64,000 bases of DNA from Pirellulaceae bacterium (GCA_018402565.1 JAGYIQ010000003.1:62001-126000), one strand, 5' to 3'. Numbered from the stretch's first letter, positions 17,422 through 26,314 are shown. Notes: generated by a model not told the origin, from the letters alone. Numbers and translations are program-made.

Positions 17422-19158
17422 TTAGGTCTCCACGGCGTCTTGCTCCGTTCGCTTGGCGACCCGATAGACCTCTTCAATCGTGGTGATGCCCCGACAAACC
17501 TTCTTCATGCCGTCGGTGTACAGCGTGTCCATCCCCGCCGAAATCGCATAACGTCGAATTTCCGTCGTCGAGGCATTGGCGAAGATCAGTTCGCGGACCT
17601 TGGAATCGATCATCAAGATTTCGTGAATACCGATGCGACCCTTGTAGCCCGTCTTCTGACAAGTATTGCAGCCCTTGCCTTTCATGAAGGTCGCGTTCTC
17701 CTTCATCTCGGCCGTGATCCCGGCCTCCTTCAGCAAATAGTCCGGCGGCATAAATCGCACTTTACACTTGGGGCAGACCGTGCGGATCAGGCGCTGCGCC
17801 AGGATGGCCACCACCGAACTGGCGACCAAGTACCCGGGCACGCCCATATCGACCATCCGCGAGATGGCACTGGGTGCATCGTTGGTGTGCAAAGTGCTAA
17901 ACACCAAGTGACCCGTCAACGATGCCTGAATGCCCATCGACGCCGTCTCGGAGTCCCGCATCTCACCGACCAAGATCACGTTAGGTGCCTGTCGCAACAT
18001 CGAGCGAATGATGCGGGCGAAGTCCAAACCGATCGAGTGCTTGACCTCGACTTGGTTGATGCCCGGCAAGTAATACTCGACGGGGTCCTCGGCCGTGATG
18101 ATCTTCTTGTCCGGACGATTGATCGAGTTCAAAGCCGAATACAAAGTGGTCGTCTTGCCCGATCCGGTCGGCCCCGTCACCAAGACAATCCCGTTGGGAC
18201 GCTTGAGCAATTGCTGGAATTTTACGAACACGTCATCCATCAAGCCCAATTGGCGGATACCAATCTTGATGTTGTCCTTGTCCAACAAACGCATCACCAC
18301 CGATTGACCGTGATTGGTGGGAATGATGCTGACACGCAAATCCAACTCTTTTTCACCGACCGTCACCTTGATTCGACCGTCCTGCGGCCGACGCCGCTCG
18401 GCGATGTCGATCGAAGCCAACACTTTCACACGCGAGACAATCGCGCCCAATTGCCGTCGCGGCAACGAATCCCGCTCGTGCAACATGCCGTCGATGCGAT
18501 ACCGAATCCGCACCCGATGCTCAAACGGCTCGATGTGAATATCCGAGGCTCGCAGCTGCACCGCCTCGGTGATCATCATCTGCACCAACCGCACGATCGG
18601 GGCACTGTTCTCGTCGCTGCCGTCCTCCCGCTTGGTCGTCTTGGTGTCGTCCACCGTCTCCGTAAAGTCGATCGCCGTATCGGTAAACTCCTGCAAGATC
18701 GAGTCCGCCGACTGGCCGTCGATCTGCCCGTACACCCGGTTGATCGTGGCGAAAATCGACGAGCGACTGGCCAGGGAGATCACCACGTCGCGATTCAAAA
18801 TGAAACGCAGCTTCTCCAGAGCGTCCATGTCGTTGGGGTCGCTGATCGCAATCCGCAACCGACCGTCGACCTCCGCGAGAGGAATCACCGCGTTTTCCCG
18901 CGCCACCGTCTCGGGCATCAATTCAATCACGCTCTCCGGAATGTCGATCTCGTCCAGATCGACTGCCTCCACCCGATGCGCCGCCGCCAAGCACTTGATC
19001 AGATCGTCCTCGGAGGCGTAGCCCAGCTTGATCACCGCTTCGGTCAGAGCCAACTTGGACTCCCGCGCCAACTGCTCGGACTCCGCCAACTGGTCTTTGG
19101 TCAGGGTCTTGGACTTGACCAAGGCGGTGCGAAAATTGCTGTCAGAACCGTATGCCAT
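17422..19158 (-). CDS. Second PilB/GspE-type assembly ATPase
   Basis: A 578-residue ATPase of the same family as the product of 14337-16055 but clearly divergent. It has an N-terminal MshEN-like domain, SDIHIEPFEH, Walker [11 protein letters not shown] near residue 336, the Asp box ITAEDPVEY, Walker B LVGEMRDSETASMGI, the His box TGHLVFSTLHTNDA and a zinc module (CPKC, CNTC). The linker between N-domain and core contains an acidic/threonine-rich stretch around residues 165-185 not present in the other copy. Both copies keep all catalytic motifs. It is the first gene of the four-gene pilus-motor run. Whether it drives a separate pseudopilus or substitutes for PilB is not decidable here. Confidence 0.92.
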   Translation of the reverse strand: MAYGSDSNFRTALVKSKTLTKDQLAESEQLARESKLALTEAVIKLGYASEDDLIKCLAAAHRVEAVDLDEIDIPESVIELMPETVARENAVIPLAEVDGRLRIAISDPNDMDALEKLRFILNRDVVISLASRSSIFATINRVYGQIDGQSADSILQEFTDTAIDFTETVDDTKTTKREDGSDENSAPIVRLVQMMITEAVQLRASDIHIEPFEHRVRIRYRIDGMLHERDSLPRRQLGAIVSRVKVLASIDIAERRRPQDGRIKVTVGEKELDLRVSIIPTNHGQSVVMRLLDKDNIKIGIRQLGLMDDVFVKFQQLLKRPNGIVLVTGPTGSGKTTTLYSALNSINRPDKKIITAEDPVEYYLPGINQVEVKHSIGLDFARIIRSMLRQAPNVILVGEMRDSETASMGIQASLTGHLVFSTLHTNDAPSAISRMVDMGVPGYLVASSVVAILAQRLIRTVCPKCKVRFMPPDYLLKEAGITAEMKENATFMKGKGCNTCQKTGYKGRIGIHEILMIDSKVRELIFANASTTEIRRYAISAGMDTLYTDGMKKVCRGITTIEEVYRVAKRTEQDAVET

Positions 19159-19416
19159 CGCTAAATCTTACTCCCAGTCCTCTCGGACATCCCACCATCG
19201 GCCGACTGAAGGTCCGACCACGAGAGACCCCGACCCGCGTCCAAACAGCGGTTTGATGCCTCGCGCTCATTCCGCTCTATCATGGACACTCCGCCCCCCC
19301 GTTGTCAATCAAAATCAACCGCCCCCGCCCCAAACACGTCAACTTACCCAACTCGGCTGCCGACGGATCGGGACAAGCCTCGCATTCTACTGGAAATCGC
19401 GGTGTGAATGTAGCGA

Positions 19417-20349
19417 TTAGTCCGGCGACACCACGTCCAAGCGAGTCCCCGGCGGCACCAACCCCAAGGCCACGGCCCGCTCGGCCAAGATCGCCAACGC
19501 CCGCTCACCCTCGGCCCCCAACCGCTCCGTCCAACGATTGACGTACAGGTCGACATGCGCCCACAGCACCTCCGGTGAGAACTCCTGCGCGTAACGTTGC
19601 ATCGTGGGCAACGCCTCCCCACGCTGGCCCAACGCCATCCGCACCGAAGCCTCGATCAATCGCCCCAAGCGACTCAAGGTTTCAGCTCCCAAATCCCGCC
19701 GCCCCAAAATCCCGCCCAGAGGCAGTGGAGCGCCGGTCTCGCGCTCCCAACGCTCCCCCAGATCCTCCACCAATCGCAAGCCCTGCTGCTGATAAGTAAA
19801 TCGCCCCTCGTGAATGCACACCCCGTAATCGGCTCGCCCGTCCAGCAACGCCGGGGCGATCTCCGAAAACACCGCCTGCTGCACCTGGCCCCGCTCCCCG
19901 TAAAACAGGCGGTACAACAAATGGGCCGTCGTGTCCTGCCCTGGGCACCAAACTCGGGCCGCAGAACCCGGCGGTACTGCTCGGCCCGCCACCATCGGCT
20001 GCGATGCCACTTGATTCGCCACCGATCCGCCACTCGGCCCCGAGTCCTCGCTGCCCCCCGGCCCAACGTCCACTGCCGTGTTAGGACTGGCCAACAACAA
20101 GGGACCGTTGCCAAAGCCCAAAGCCGATCCCGCACTGAACACCGCGTAGCGTTCAGCCAGTTTCAATGCCGCGTGAAAACTGGCTTTGCCCACATCCAAA
20201 ACGCCCGCCTGCAGTCGCTCGTTCAACTCCTGCACGTCCAAGAGGCAAAAGTCCAGCTCGAAGCCGTCCGTCGCCAACCGCCGCTCCAATAGCGGAAAAA
20301 AGGCGAAGGTGTCGTTGGGACACGTCGAAATGCCAATCTTGATTCTCAT
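19417..20349 (-). CDS. mqnD: 1,4-dihydroxy-6-naphthoate synthase (futalosine pathway)
   Basis: MqnD converts cyclic dehypoxanthine futalosine to 1,4-dihydroxy-6-naphthoate in the alternative menaquinone pathway. The protein starts with the periplasmic-binding-protein-like ISTCPNDTFAFFP motif and shows DVQELNERLQAG, GKASFHAAL, GSALGFGNGPLLL, PGQDTTAHLLYRLF, DYGVCIHEGRFTY and LPLGGILGRR, all family landmarks. The catalytic His is the one in CIHEGRFTY. A Gly/Ser/Val-rich insert (about residues 97-130) lies between GPLLLA and the TTAHLL helix; the family usually has a shorter loop there. The ATG at 20349 is preceded by GGGAAG. It begins 23 bases after mqnB. Confidence 0.93.
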   Translation of the reverse strand: MRIKIGISTCPNDTFAFFPLLERRLATDGFELDFCLLDVQELNERLQAGVLDVGKASFHAALKLAERYAVFSAGSALGFGNGPLLLASPNTAVDVGPGGSEDSGPSGGSVANQVASQPMVAGRAVPPGSAARVWCPGQDTTAHLLYRLFYGERGQVQQAVFSEIAPALLDGRADYGVCIHEGRFTYQQQGLRLVEDLGERWERETGAPLPLGGILGRRDLGAETLSRLGRLIEASVRMALGQRGEALPTMQRYAQEFSPEVLWAHVDLYVNRWTERLGAEGERALAILAERAVALGLVPPGTRLDVVSPD

Positions 20350-20372
20350 CGCTTCCCATCACTGGCTCGCCA

Positions 20373-21257
20373 CTAGCGAAGCTCACGACACACGGAGTCG
20401 ACCAACCGTTCCACCACCGCTTGCAAGGCGTCGTCGATCCGCCAACCACCGACCCGCCGATCGCCCACGGCGTTGCTTATCCCGCGCCAGATCCGACAGC
20501 CGACGCCGAACTGCCGACAGGCCAATGCCACCGCAAATCCCTCCATGTCTTCCACCAACACCCCGGGGAACCTCGCCCGCCGCCCAGCCGCCGTCGCCTC
20601 CGAACCACTGGCGATGCCCACCGTCAATAATTTCGCTCCGGTCGAACCAGGCAAGACCAGCGATTCGAAGATCGGTTCGGTCGACGAAGCCCCAGAGCCA
20701 GGCTCAACGTCAACCTCAATCTCAATCTGAACCTCGTGACCAGTCCCACCTTCAGGGGCCAGACCCGTCCTACCGTCAAGGGCAGCGGCAGCGGCAAGCC
20801 AAGTCTGCGGCATCTGGGGGAAGCCCAGCTCCGAGGGCAGTTGCCACGGCCCCAGCCCGCTCTGCCCGGCCTCGGCACCCGGCTGCGCTGGTGGCATGTC
20901 CGCGTGCCCCCCGACCGGCAACTCCGCTCCCACCATATCGGTCGCGATGCTGCCAATCTCCACGGCGGCGCCCAATCGCGCCTGCGATAAGTCGTAACTG
21001 CCTCCGATCCCCACCAACACGACCTCGGACACCGGCCGACCTGCCAGCTCGCGAGCCGCCAACAGACGGGACGTGACGATCCCCGCCGAAATCGGCCCAA
21101 AACCACACAATCGCCAGGGCGGCGGAGGGGCCGACCACCGGCTGCCCCAGATCTGTTGCAATCGCTGGCGTTCCAATTCGGTCGGGACCAACCAGAGTCG
21201 ATCGGCCAACACGGACCCGCCGCCCTCGCCGGAATTTGCATCCAAACGCCCGCTCAT
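20373..21257 (-). CDS. mqnB: Futalosine hydrolase
   Basis: A nucleoside-phosphorylase-fold enzyme that removes hypoxanthine from futalosine. Key segments are ERQRLQQIW, CGFGPISAG, EVVLVGIGGSYDLSQ (the base/phosphate-site loop), VEDMEGFAVALAC with the catalytic glutamate, and RGISNAVGDR. The ATG at 21257 overlaps the stop of the upstream gene as ATGA (21254-21257), strong evidence for this start over the 56-codon extension. Between residues about 115 and 185 there is a variable, low-complexity insert. With mqnD 23 bases downstream this gives two consecutive-acting activities of the pathway; mqnA and mqnC are not here. Confidence 0.9.
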   Translation of the reverse strand: MSGRLDANSGEGGGSVLADRLWLVPTELERQRLQQIWGSRWSAPPPPWRLCGFGPISAGIVTSRLLAARELAGRPVSEVVLVGIGGSYDLSQARLGAAVEIGSIATDMVGAELPVGGHADMPPAQPGAEAGQSGLGPWQLPSELGFPQMPQTWLAAAAALDGRTGLAPEGGTGHEVQIEIEVDVEPGSGASSTEPIFESLVLPGSTGAKLLTVGIASGSEATAAGRRARFPGVLVEDMEGFAVALACRQFGVGCRIWRGISNAVGDRRVGGWRIDDALQAVVERLVDSVCRELR

Positions 21258-21763
21258 TCGACCAACCCCAACGCCACCTGCCGGATCGAGACGCCCGTTT
21301 CCGCTGCCCCCGCCGGCCAGGGCAAGACCAGGGTCAAGCAGTTGTACGCCTGCCGCTGTTCCGGCAGCCAAAGAAACGCCACGCTGGCGTCGCCCAGTTC
21401 GCCCGGCGCCTCCCCCAACCAGCAATCATTCATCCAGGCCGATTCCACCACCCCATCCAACCAACAACCCACATAACATCGTTGTTCAGGGAGCAAGCCA
21501 GTCGGCCGATTGAATTGCCGCTGTAAAACCAGCTGGGAGGCCGACTGCGGAGCCGCCGTCGCGTCGCTGATGGCCTCCGTGACAGGCAATCTGATCAGCC
21601 CCGGCAAGCGGACCCGAACCGCACCATCGACCGCCGGAGCGTGACGGGCGACCCGCCCATCGTGTTTTTCCACCACCGGCGTTGGCCGCTGGTCCACCGT
21701 CGGGCCCACCGACATGGGTTGCCAAGTCGCCAACCACGGGCCATGCAAACGTATGATATGCAC
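21254..21763 (-). CDS. Uncharacterised protein coupled to mqnB
   Basis: I do not recognise this protein (about 169 residues). It begins HIIRLHGPWLATWQ, has a basic, proline-containing middle (RVRLPGLIRLPV), then RQFNRPTGLLPEQRCYVGCWLDGV and strand-like segments (DASVAFLWLP, YNCLTLVLPW). No membrane helix or signal peptide. The frame is open to a TTG at 21793, but the GTG at 21763 has an AGGG upstream and places the HIIRLHGPW block at the start, so I prefer it. Its stop overlaps the mqnB start as ATGA, so translation is probably coupled. A direct role in menaquinone synthesis is not implied by the sequence. Confidence 0.65.
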   Translation of the reverse strand: MHIIRLHGPWLATWQPMSVGPTVDQRPTPVVEKHDGRVARHAPAVDGAVRVRLPGLIRLPVTEAISDATAAPQSASQLVLQRQFNRPTGLLPEQRCYVGCWLDGVVESAWMNDCWLGEAPGELGDASVAFLWLPEQRQAYNCLTLVLPWPAGAAETGVSIRQVALGLVE

Positions 21764-21811
21764 AAACAATGACCCTCGGGCACCCGCGCTCAACGCGCCT
21801 CGGCCGCCGCG

Positions 21812-23443
21812 TTACTGGTTCTGCGTCGACACGACGACTTCTGCCTGCATGACTTGATCCGACCCCCGAATCTGCTGGCGATCCGCATTAAAACTGGCGG
21901 CCCGCAAGGTGACTTGCACCGAGGTGATCGGCTGCAGATAAGGCGGCGCGGAGTCGCGATCGTTGCGGAGGCCCGGCACAGCATTGCCCGCGATCGGCAC
22001 GCCGTCGCTGCCTTCATCGATCAGGCCGTCTCCGTCATTGTCGATCCCATCTCGCTCGAAGTCCCGCGTCCAGGTCGTGTAAGTCGGGCCGCCGGCCACC
22101 CCCTCGTACATGCTCATGATCGTCAACCAATAACCCGCGTTCGGAGCGGTGGGCTCTTCGTTGCGGAACGCTTGGTACTGTGGAGCCGCTAACCGAGTCC
22201 GCCAATGAGCAAAGTGATGACTCAAACCAGGCACCATTACCACCGGACCAAGCCCATGGCCGGCCGGCACGCCGTTTACGGCGCGGTATTCCATGCCACC
22301 CAAGTCAACATAACAGCCAAAACCTTCGGCGACCCCACCTACCATCGCGGCATAGCCATTATCGTGCGGCATCATCGGCAAGCCCGAATATCGATAGATC
22401 GGCACCGTCGGATCAAATACCTTCACATCGAAGGCGACCGCGTTTTCCAGCACCACGTCACTGCCGGCCATCGTGCCAAACATGATCAAGTCATCCAACA
22501 CCGTATTCGCCGTCCGCTGGGCCGGGGTGTAATTCGCCAAGACCGGATGAGGGAAGCCGGCCACTTCTAAGCGGCCGTTGCCCAGGACAACCCCGGTAGT
22601 GTTCAGGTGGGCCGTGCGATTCTTGGGATGCGACAAGGTCCCCATCGAATTGCAACGATAACGGGGCATCGGCGGCGGGGGTGGATTGGGTGGCACCGAC
22701 AAAAAGCCAATCACCGGATTGTCAAAGTCACGACACAGCGAAACGTCGTTGAACTGCAAGAACTTGGCGTACGGCGTGTGGGTCAACAAGGCGGGATCCA
22801 GCCCATTGTTGGTCACAAATTCATTGAAGCGGAAAACACTGCGATACATCACATTGTCACTGGCAACGGCACCACTGACCATCGGCGTCAGGTCCGGACG
22901 AATCAGCAACACTCGTCGGTAGAGCCGAATCTGGTCGCCATAATCGATCACGCCGTTGCCGTTGCTGTCCACGTGCCGCGTGAAATAGATGATCTCAGCT
23001 TCCGTCGATTCGATGATGCGACCGTCGAAGCGACCCTTAAACGGACGGTCAGGACTGATCGCCGTGAACATCAAAATATCGTCGATATCCCCCAACAAGC
23101 TGCTGGGCGAATCCAGAAAGGTCATATCCCGAAACGGGCGGTCCACGATCTCCAAGTACCCCTTGCCTTCCGCACTGGAATACGTCGGCCGCACGTTCAA
23201 CGACAACCGCTCCAAATCCAGTCGCACCAAGTCGGCTGCGTCCCGCACCCGCTCGGCCACCAACAAGCGGTTCCGCCCAATCCCTATCTCGCGGCTGGCC
23301 ACCGTAAAGGCCTGCGTCATGCTCAATAGGATCAACAGCGTGATCGCCAACGCGATCAAGACCTCGACCAAAGTCAGTGCACGCCGGGAGTGAGATGGCC
23401 CAGGGCCTCGGCTGACGGAATTACAGGCAATTGCTTCTCTCAT
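21812..23443 (-). CDS. Prepilin-type N-methylation protein (large pseudopilin-like)
   Basis: A 543-residue exported protein with a type IV prepilin leader: basic SRRA, cleavage before L, then TLVEVLIALAITLLILL with the conserved Glu at +5. The first mature residue would be Leu rather than Phe. The long mature part resembles minor pseudopilin (GspJ/PilW-like) proteins only at the N-terminus; the rest contains planctomycete-type segments, such as a DGIDNDGDGLIDEG calcium-loop-like stretch and IIYFTRHVDSNGNGVIDYGD, both DxDxDG-like. The ATG at 23443 is used; a TTG lies two codons upstream. It lies about 2.7 kb upstream of the pilus-motor run, on the same strand, so it is a candidate substrate of that machine. 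Confidence 0.8.
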   Translation of the reverse strand: MREAIACNSVSRGPGPSHSRRALTLVEVLIALAITLLILLSMTQAFTVASREIGIGRNRLLVAERVRDAADLVRLDLERLSLNVRPTYSSAEGKGYLEIVDRPFRDMTFLDSPSSLLGDIDDILMFTAISPDRPFKGRFDGRIIESTEAEIIYFTRHVDSNGNGVIDYGDQIRLYRRVLLIRPDLTPMVSGAVASDNVMYRSVFRFNEFVTNNGLDPALLTHTPYAKFLQFNDVSLCRDFDNPVIGFLSVPPNPPPPPMPRYRCNSMGTLSHPKNRTAHLNTTGVVLGNGRLEVAGFPHPVLANYTPAQRTANTVLDDLIMFGTMAGSDVVLENAVAFDVKVFDPTVPIYRYSGLPMMPHDNGYAAMVGGVAEGFGCYVDLGGMEYRAVNGVPAGHGLGPVVMVPGLSHHFAHWRTRLAAPQYQAFRNEEPTAPNAGYWLTIMSMYEGVAGGPTYTTWTRDFERDGIDNDGDGLIDEGSDGVPIAGNAVPGLRNDRDSAPPYLQPITSVQVTLRAASFNADRQQIRGSDQVMQAEVVVSTQNQ

Positions 23444-23577
23444 AGCCAACGCTCAACCCAAAAAATTCAACGACAAGCCACCGCGACCATCCGCACGACA
23501 CCCGCCCGCTCCGTCAGTACACTTGGATCGCGTCCGTTCTTCCATCCCACCGTAGTTCTATCTTCACCCGGCCCAAG

Positions 23578-23608
23578 AAAAAGTAAACCCCCTAAACTGG
23601 GGGGCTTT
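23578..23608 (-). terminator. Rho-independent terminator after the epimerase gene
   Basis: On the minus strand AAAGCCCCCC and GGGGGTTT pair around an AGTTTA loop, followed by ACTTTTTC. It starts about 4 bases past the stop codon of the epimerase gene and precedes the prepilin-like gene. Confidence 0.85.
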
Positions 23609-23611
23609 GTC

Positions 23612-24616
23612 TCAATTTGATACGCCGCGAGTGGCACGGATTACATCGTCTATAATAGCTTCCAGATCGAACTGGGGCTCGTAGGCAATCGTCGATTTGA
23701 GCCGAGAAAGATCGGGCACGCGGCGGCGGATGTCCTCAAAATCGTCATCGTAGGCCGCCGAGTAGGTTTGGAATTCGACCCGAGCCGCGGTCCCCGTGCG
23801 GGCGATTACCAACTCGGCCAACTCCAAAATCGAAACGGGTCGATCGGCGCCAATATTAAAGACTCGCCCGGCAGCCGCCTCGGTCAACATCAGCTGGCAG
23901 ATCGCTCGGACGACATCGGCGACATGCGAAAAACATCGCACTTGCTGCCCGTCATCGTGCACCAACAGCGGTCGGCCCTGCAGCGCCGCATCGACGAACC
24001 GCGGCAGGACCATGCCGTAAGCACCCGTTTGCCGCGGCCCGACCACATTAAAAAAACGTCCGACTACCGCCGGCAGACGCGACGCTCGGAAATGCCCCAA
24101 GGCCAAGAATTCGTCGATGGCCTTGGATACCCCGTACGACCAACGGGCTTTGCTGGTACTGCCGTACACCAGATCGTCGTCCTCGGACCAATTCGGCTTG
24201 GGGTTCTTGCCATAGACTTCGCTGGTGCTGGCGATAAACACCGGGATCGTGCGTCCCAACTGGTGGTGCCGAGCCAATTCGGCCAACAGAAACTGAGTCG
24301 GCTCGACGTTTCGCTCGATCGTCTGGATCGGCTGCTTGGCAATCAACGCCACGCCCACGGCCGCCGCCAAATGGAACACCAAGTCGGTCTGCGACACGAG
24401 TTCGGCCACCAAGCGACGGTCCGAAACGGTGCCTGGCACCCAGCGGACTCCGGGGCGCGGTAGCAGGTGGTTGATGTTGTCCATCGATCCGGTCGACAGG
24501 TCATCAACCAGAGTGACCTGGGCGCCCCGCTCCAAGAGAAACTCGGCCAAGTGCGAGCCGATAAAGCCAGCTCCCCCGGTTATCAAGACGCGTTTGGATT
24601 GGAAGCTGGTCAGCAT
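23612..24616 (-). CDS. NAD-dependent nucleotide-sugar epimerase/dehydratase
   Basis: A 334-residue extended short-chain dehydrogenase. It has the NAD-binding GGAGFIGSH at about residues 14-22, the acidic VDDLSTG that selects NAD, the active-site serine region ASTSEVYGK, the catalytic YGVSK (Tyr/Lys), RFFNVVGPRQ and a nucleotide-binding C-terminal part. It resembles UDP-glucose 4-epimerase and UDP-glucuronate decarboxylase-like enzymes; the exact substrate is not readable. It follows the TerB-like gene by 15 bases and ends at a strong terminator. A role in envelope glycan precursors is plausible given other such genes in the window. Confidence 0.88.
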   Translation of the reverse strand: MLTSFQSKRVLITGGAGFIGSHLAEFLLERGAQVTLVDDLSTGSMDNINHLLPRPGVRWVPGTVSDRRLVAELVSQTDLVFHLAAAVGVALIAKQPIQTIERNVEPTQFLLAELARHHQLGRTIPVFIASTSEVYGKNPKPNWSEDDDLVYGSTSKARWSYGVSKAIDEFLALGHFRASRLPAVVGRFFNVVGPRQTGAYGMVLPRFVDAALQGRPLLVHDDGQQVRCFSHVADVVRAICQLMLTEAAAGRVFNIGADRPVSILELAELVIARTGTAARVEFQTYSAAYDDDFEDIRRRVPDLSRLKSTIAYEPQFDLEAIIDDVIRATRGVSN

Positions 24617-24631
24617 TTTGAGTCGAATCGT

Positions 24632-25195
24632 TTACTCGAAGGCCTGTTCCAAGCGCTGCAGAATACCGCTTTCCTTGGCGGAGACACGCCCCATACCCAA
24701 GAAGCCACCCGCGGCATCCGCCACCTCATGGGCCCGCTGCAACACCGATTGCTTGACTCGCTCGACCGTCTCCGGGCTGGCCGAAGCCTTGAGCGCGTGG
24801 ATGTAGTCGACCCAAGCTTGCGTCACGTCCTCGCCCGGAGCTTTCTTCAGCCAACCGCTCAGCATTTCCATCGCCGGCGAGCCTTCCGAGACACCGCTTT
24901 CCATCGCGGCTCGTAACACCGCGGCCCGCTCCGCCGGTTCGACCGACCCGTCCGCCCAAGCAACCCAGATCAGCGGGAAGAGCGACAGGGCGGACATGGT
25001 GTCGTCGTTGATGCCCAAAGCCAGCAATTCGTCCAGGACAGCGTCGTCCTTCAATCCGGTCGAGGCCTTGAGCCGGTCCCGTTGCGATTCCAAGGCCAAG
25101 TCCGACCGCAGCTTCTCGATCAACTTGCGATCCACCTCATTAAAAAACTGAGACTCCAGGGCATTGCCACGCTTGTGTAGGGAATCGTCTTCCAT
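24632..25195 (-). CDS. TerB-like alpha-helical protein
   Basis: A 187-residue all-helical soluble protein. The segment LIWVAWADGSVEPAERAAVL (about residues 75-94) carries the WADG(x)4ER signature of the TerB/tellurite-resistance-like fold, a divalent-metal-binding helical domain with unknown function in most families. No membrane helix, no signal peptide. It starts at ATG 25195 and is followed after 15 bases by the epimerase gene. The name reflects fold similarity only; tellurite resistance is not implied. Confidence 0.68.
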   Translation of the reverse strand: MEDDSLHKRGNALESQFFNEVDRKLIEKLRSDLALESQRDRLKASTGLKDDAVLDELLALGINDDTMSALSLFPLIWVAWADGSVEPAERAAVLRAAMESGVSEGSPAMEMLSGWLKKAPGEDVTQAWVDYIHALKASASPETVERVKQSVLQRAHEVADAAGGFLGMGRVSAKESGILQRLEQAFE

Positions 25196-25319
25196 CGCTC
25201 GGTCTTTGCTCCACCATTGAGGGCCCCCGCCAACGCCCCATCAGCGTAGGAGAAATCGAGGGAGTCATCCAGTAGGGAGGCCAGCGGAGCACCCGAAAAA
25301 ATGCGTTCAAGTCCGGGGC

Positions 25320-25347
25320 TTGCCAATCCCGAAATCACCGCTATACT
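25320..25347 (+). promoter_or_regulatory. Sigma-70-type promoter of tRNA-Gly
   Basis: TTGCCA (25320-25325) and TATACT (25342-25347) are separated by 16 bases, a good housekeeping promoter, placed 22 bases before the mature tRNA end. The annotation is by consensus match and position. Confidence 0.6.
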
Positions 25348-25369
25348 ATCCCCACAAATCTTAACCAAC

Positions 25370-25442
25370 GCGGGTGTAGCTCAGTGGCTAGAGCGTCACG
25401 TTGCCAACGTGAATGTCGTGGGTTCGAATCCCATCACCCGCT
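25370..25442 (+). tRNA. tRNA-Gly (anticodon GCC)
   Basis: A complete cloverleaf: acceptor stem GCGGGTG/CACCCGC, D-arm GCTC...GAGC, anticodon stem TCACG/CGTGA with loop TTGCCAA (anticodon GCC), and T-arm GTGGG-TTCGAAT-CCCAT with the TTCGAAT loop. The discriminator is T at 25442; CCA is not encoded. It reads GGC (and GGU by wobble). Confidence 0.97.
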
Positions 25443-26186
25443 CTCGAAGTGCGTACTTCAGAGCTGATCTTACCTGGTTCTCAGGTTTCTGGCCCTGGTT
25501 TGTCTTGAATCTCTGGTCCCGAATCTCTGATCCCGGTCTCGGTAGACTTACCTCCCATCCCACCGCTCGCGATTCGCCGCCGCGGTTCGCCGCCGCGGTT
25601 CGCCGCCGCGGTCCGCCGCCCCTCCCGACCTCGGCTCAGGGACGTAAGGCCTGCTGGAAAAATCAGCAAGCCCTGTGGGCCCAGTTACCACAGGTCGGCG
25701 AGGCCTTGGGCCCCGGGCACTGCAAGCTTCGGGCAAGCAATTTTGTCCCGAAAACCTCGGCGTCCAAGCCAGCGGTGGTTCAGGCTGGCCCGCAAGCAGC
25801 GCCCTGAACCGCGGGACCCGCACAAACTGCGGAGGGGGGATTATCAAACTCGCACAACGTGCCGGTCCACCCCACCCAGCCACTCGGCGTTTGGAGACTG
25901 GCAATTGGCGACTGGCAATTGGAGACCGGAAATTGGAGACCGGAAATTGGAGACTGGCAATTTGGGGGAGGCGGAGTAGAAGGCTGCGATCCCACCGAGC
26001 CCCGAGAATCGGGGGCCCAAAAATCTAAAAGCCAAGAATCTGAGACTCAAGAATCGGGGGCCCAAGAATCTGAGACTCAAGAATCGGGAGCCCAAGAATC
26101 TGAGACTCAAGCGACCGTCTGAGAAGTGATCGTCGAAGAAGTGATCGTCGAAGAAGTGATCACCTGAGAAACGGTCATCTGAGAAG
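25443..26186. repeat. Repeat-rich spacer between two tRNA genes, no gene seen
   Basis: About 740 bases with no supportable gene. It holds four separate tandem blocks: CCGCCGCGGTTCG units (about 25570-25620); a unit of about 16-19 bases built on GGAGACCGGAAATT and GGCGACTGGCAATT (about 25890-25960); AAGAATCTGAGACTC / AAGAATCGGGGGCCC units (about 26025-26110); and GATCGTCGAAGAAGT units (about 26125-26175). A copy of the GGAAAAATC-type core also seen near 37540 lies at 25656-25674. The reading frames crossing this block are low-complexity and I do not believe any is a gene. Confidence 0.8.
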
Positions 26187-26257
26187 TTACCCGGCTAGGA
26201 TTCGAACCTAGACAAGCAGAATCAAAATCTGCTGTGCTACCATTACACCACCGGGCA
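26187..26257 (-). tRNA. tRNA-Gln (anticodon TTG)
   Basis: Read on the minus strand: acceptor TGCCCGG/CCGGGTA, anticodon stem GCAGA/TCTGC with loop TTTTGAT (anticodon TTG), T-arm CTAGG-TTCGAAT-CCTAG. Discriminator A. CCA is not encoded. It reads CAA (and CAG). Confidence 0.95.
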
Positions 26258-26285
26258 GTAAATTGGCTGCAGGCATCTGTACCGC

Positions 26286-26314
26286 ATATTAGCTGGAGGC
26301 CATAACTTGGACAA
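26286..26314 (-). promoter_or_regulatory. Probable promoter of tRNA-Gln
   Basis: On the minus strand TTGTCC (26309-26314) and TAATAT (26286-26291) have a 17-base spacer and lie 28 bases ahead of the tRNA. Four of six positions match consensus in each box, so this is a moderate prediction. Confidence 0.45.

Noticed and set aside
17383-19164. Long plus-strand open frame opposite the second PilB-type ATPase
   Set aside because: Shadow frame, no recognisable domain.
21258-21425. 56-codon extension of MqnB
   Set aside because: It overlaps the upstream gene in another frame; the ATGA junction at 21254-21257 gives the correct N-terminus.
25370-26257. Integrated element between the tRNA-Gly and tRNA-Gln genes
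   Set aside because: No integrase, no duplicated tRNA end, no gene between them; only repeats are seen.
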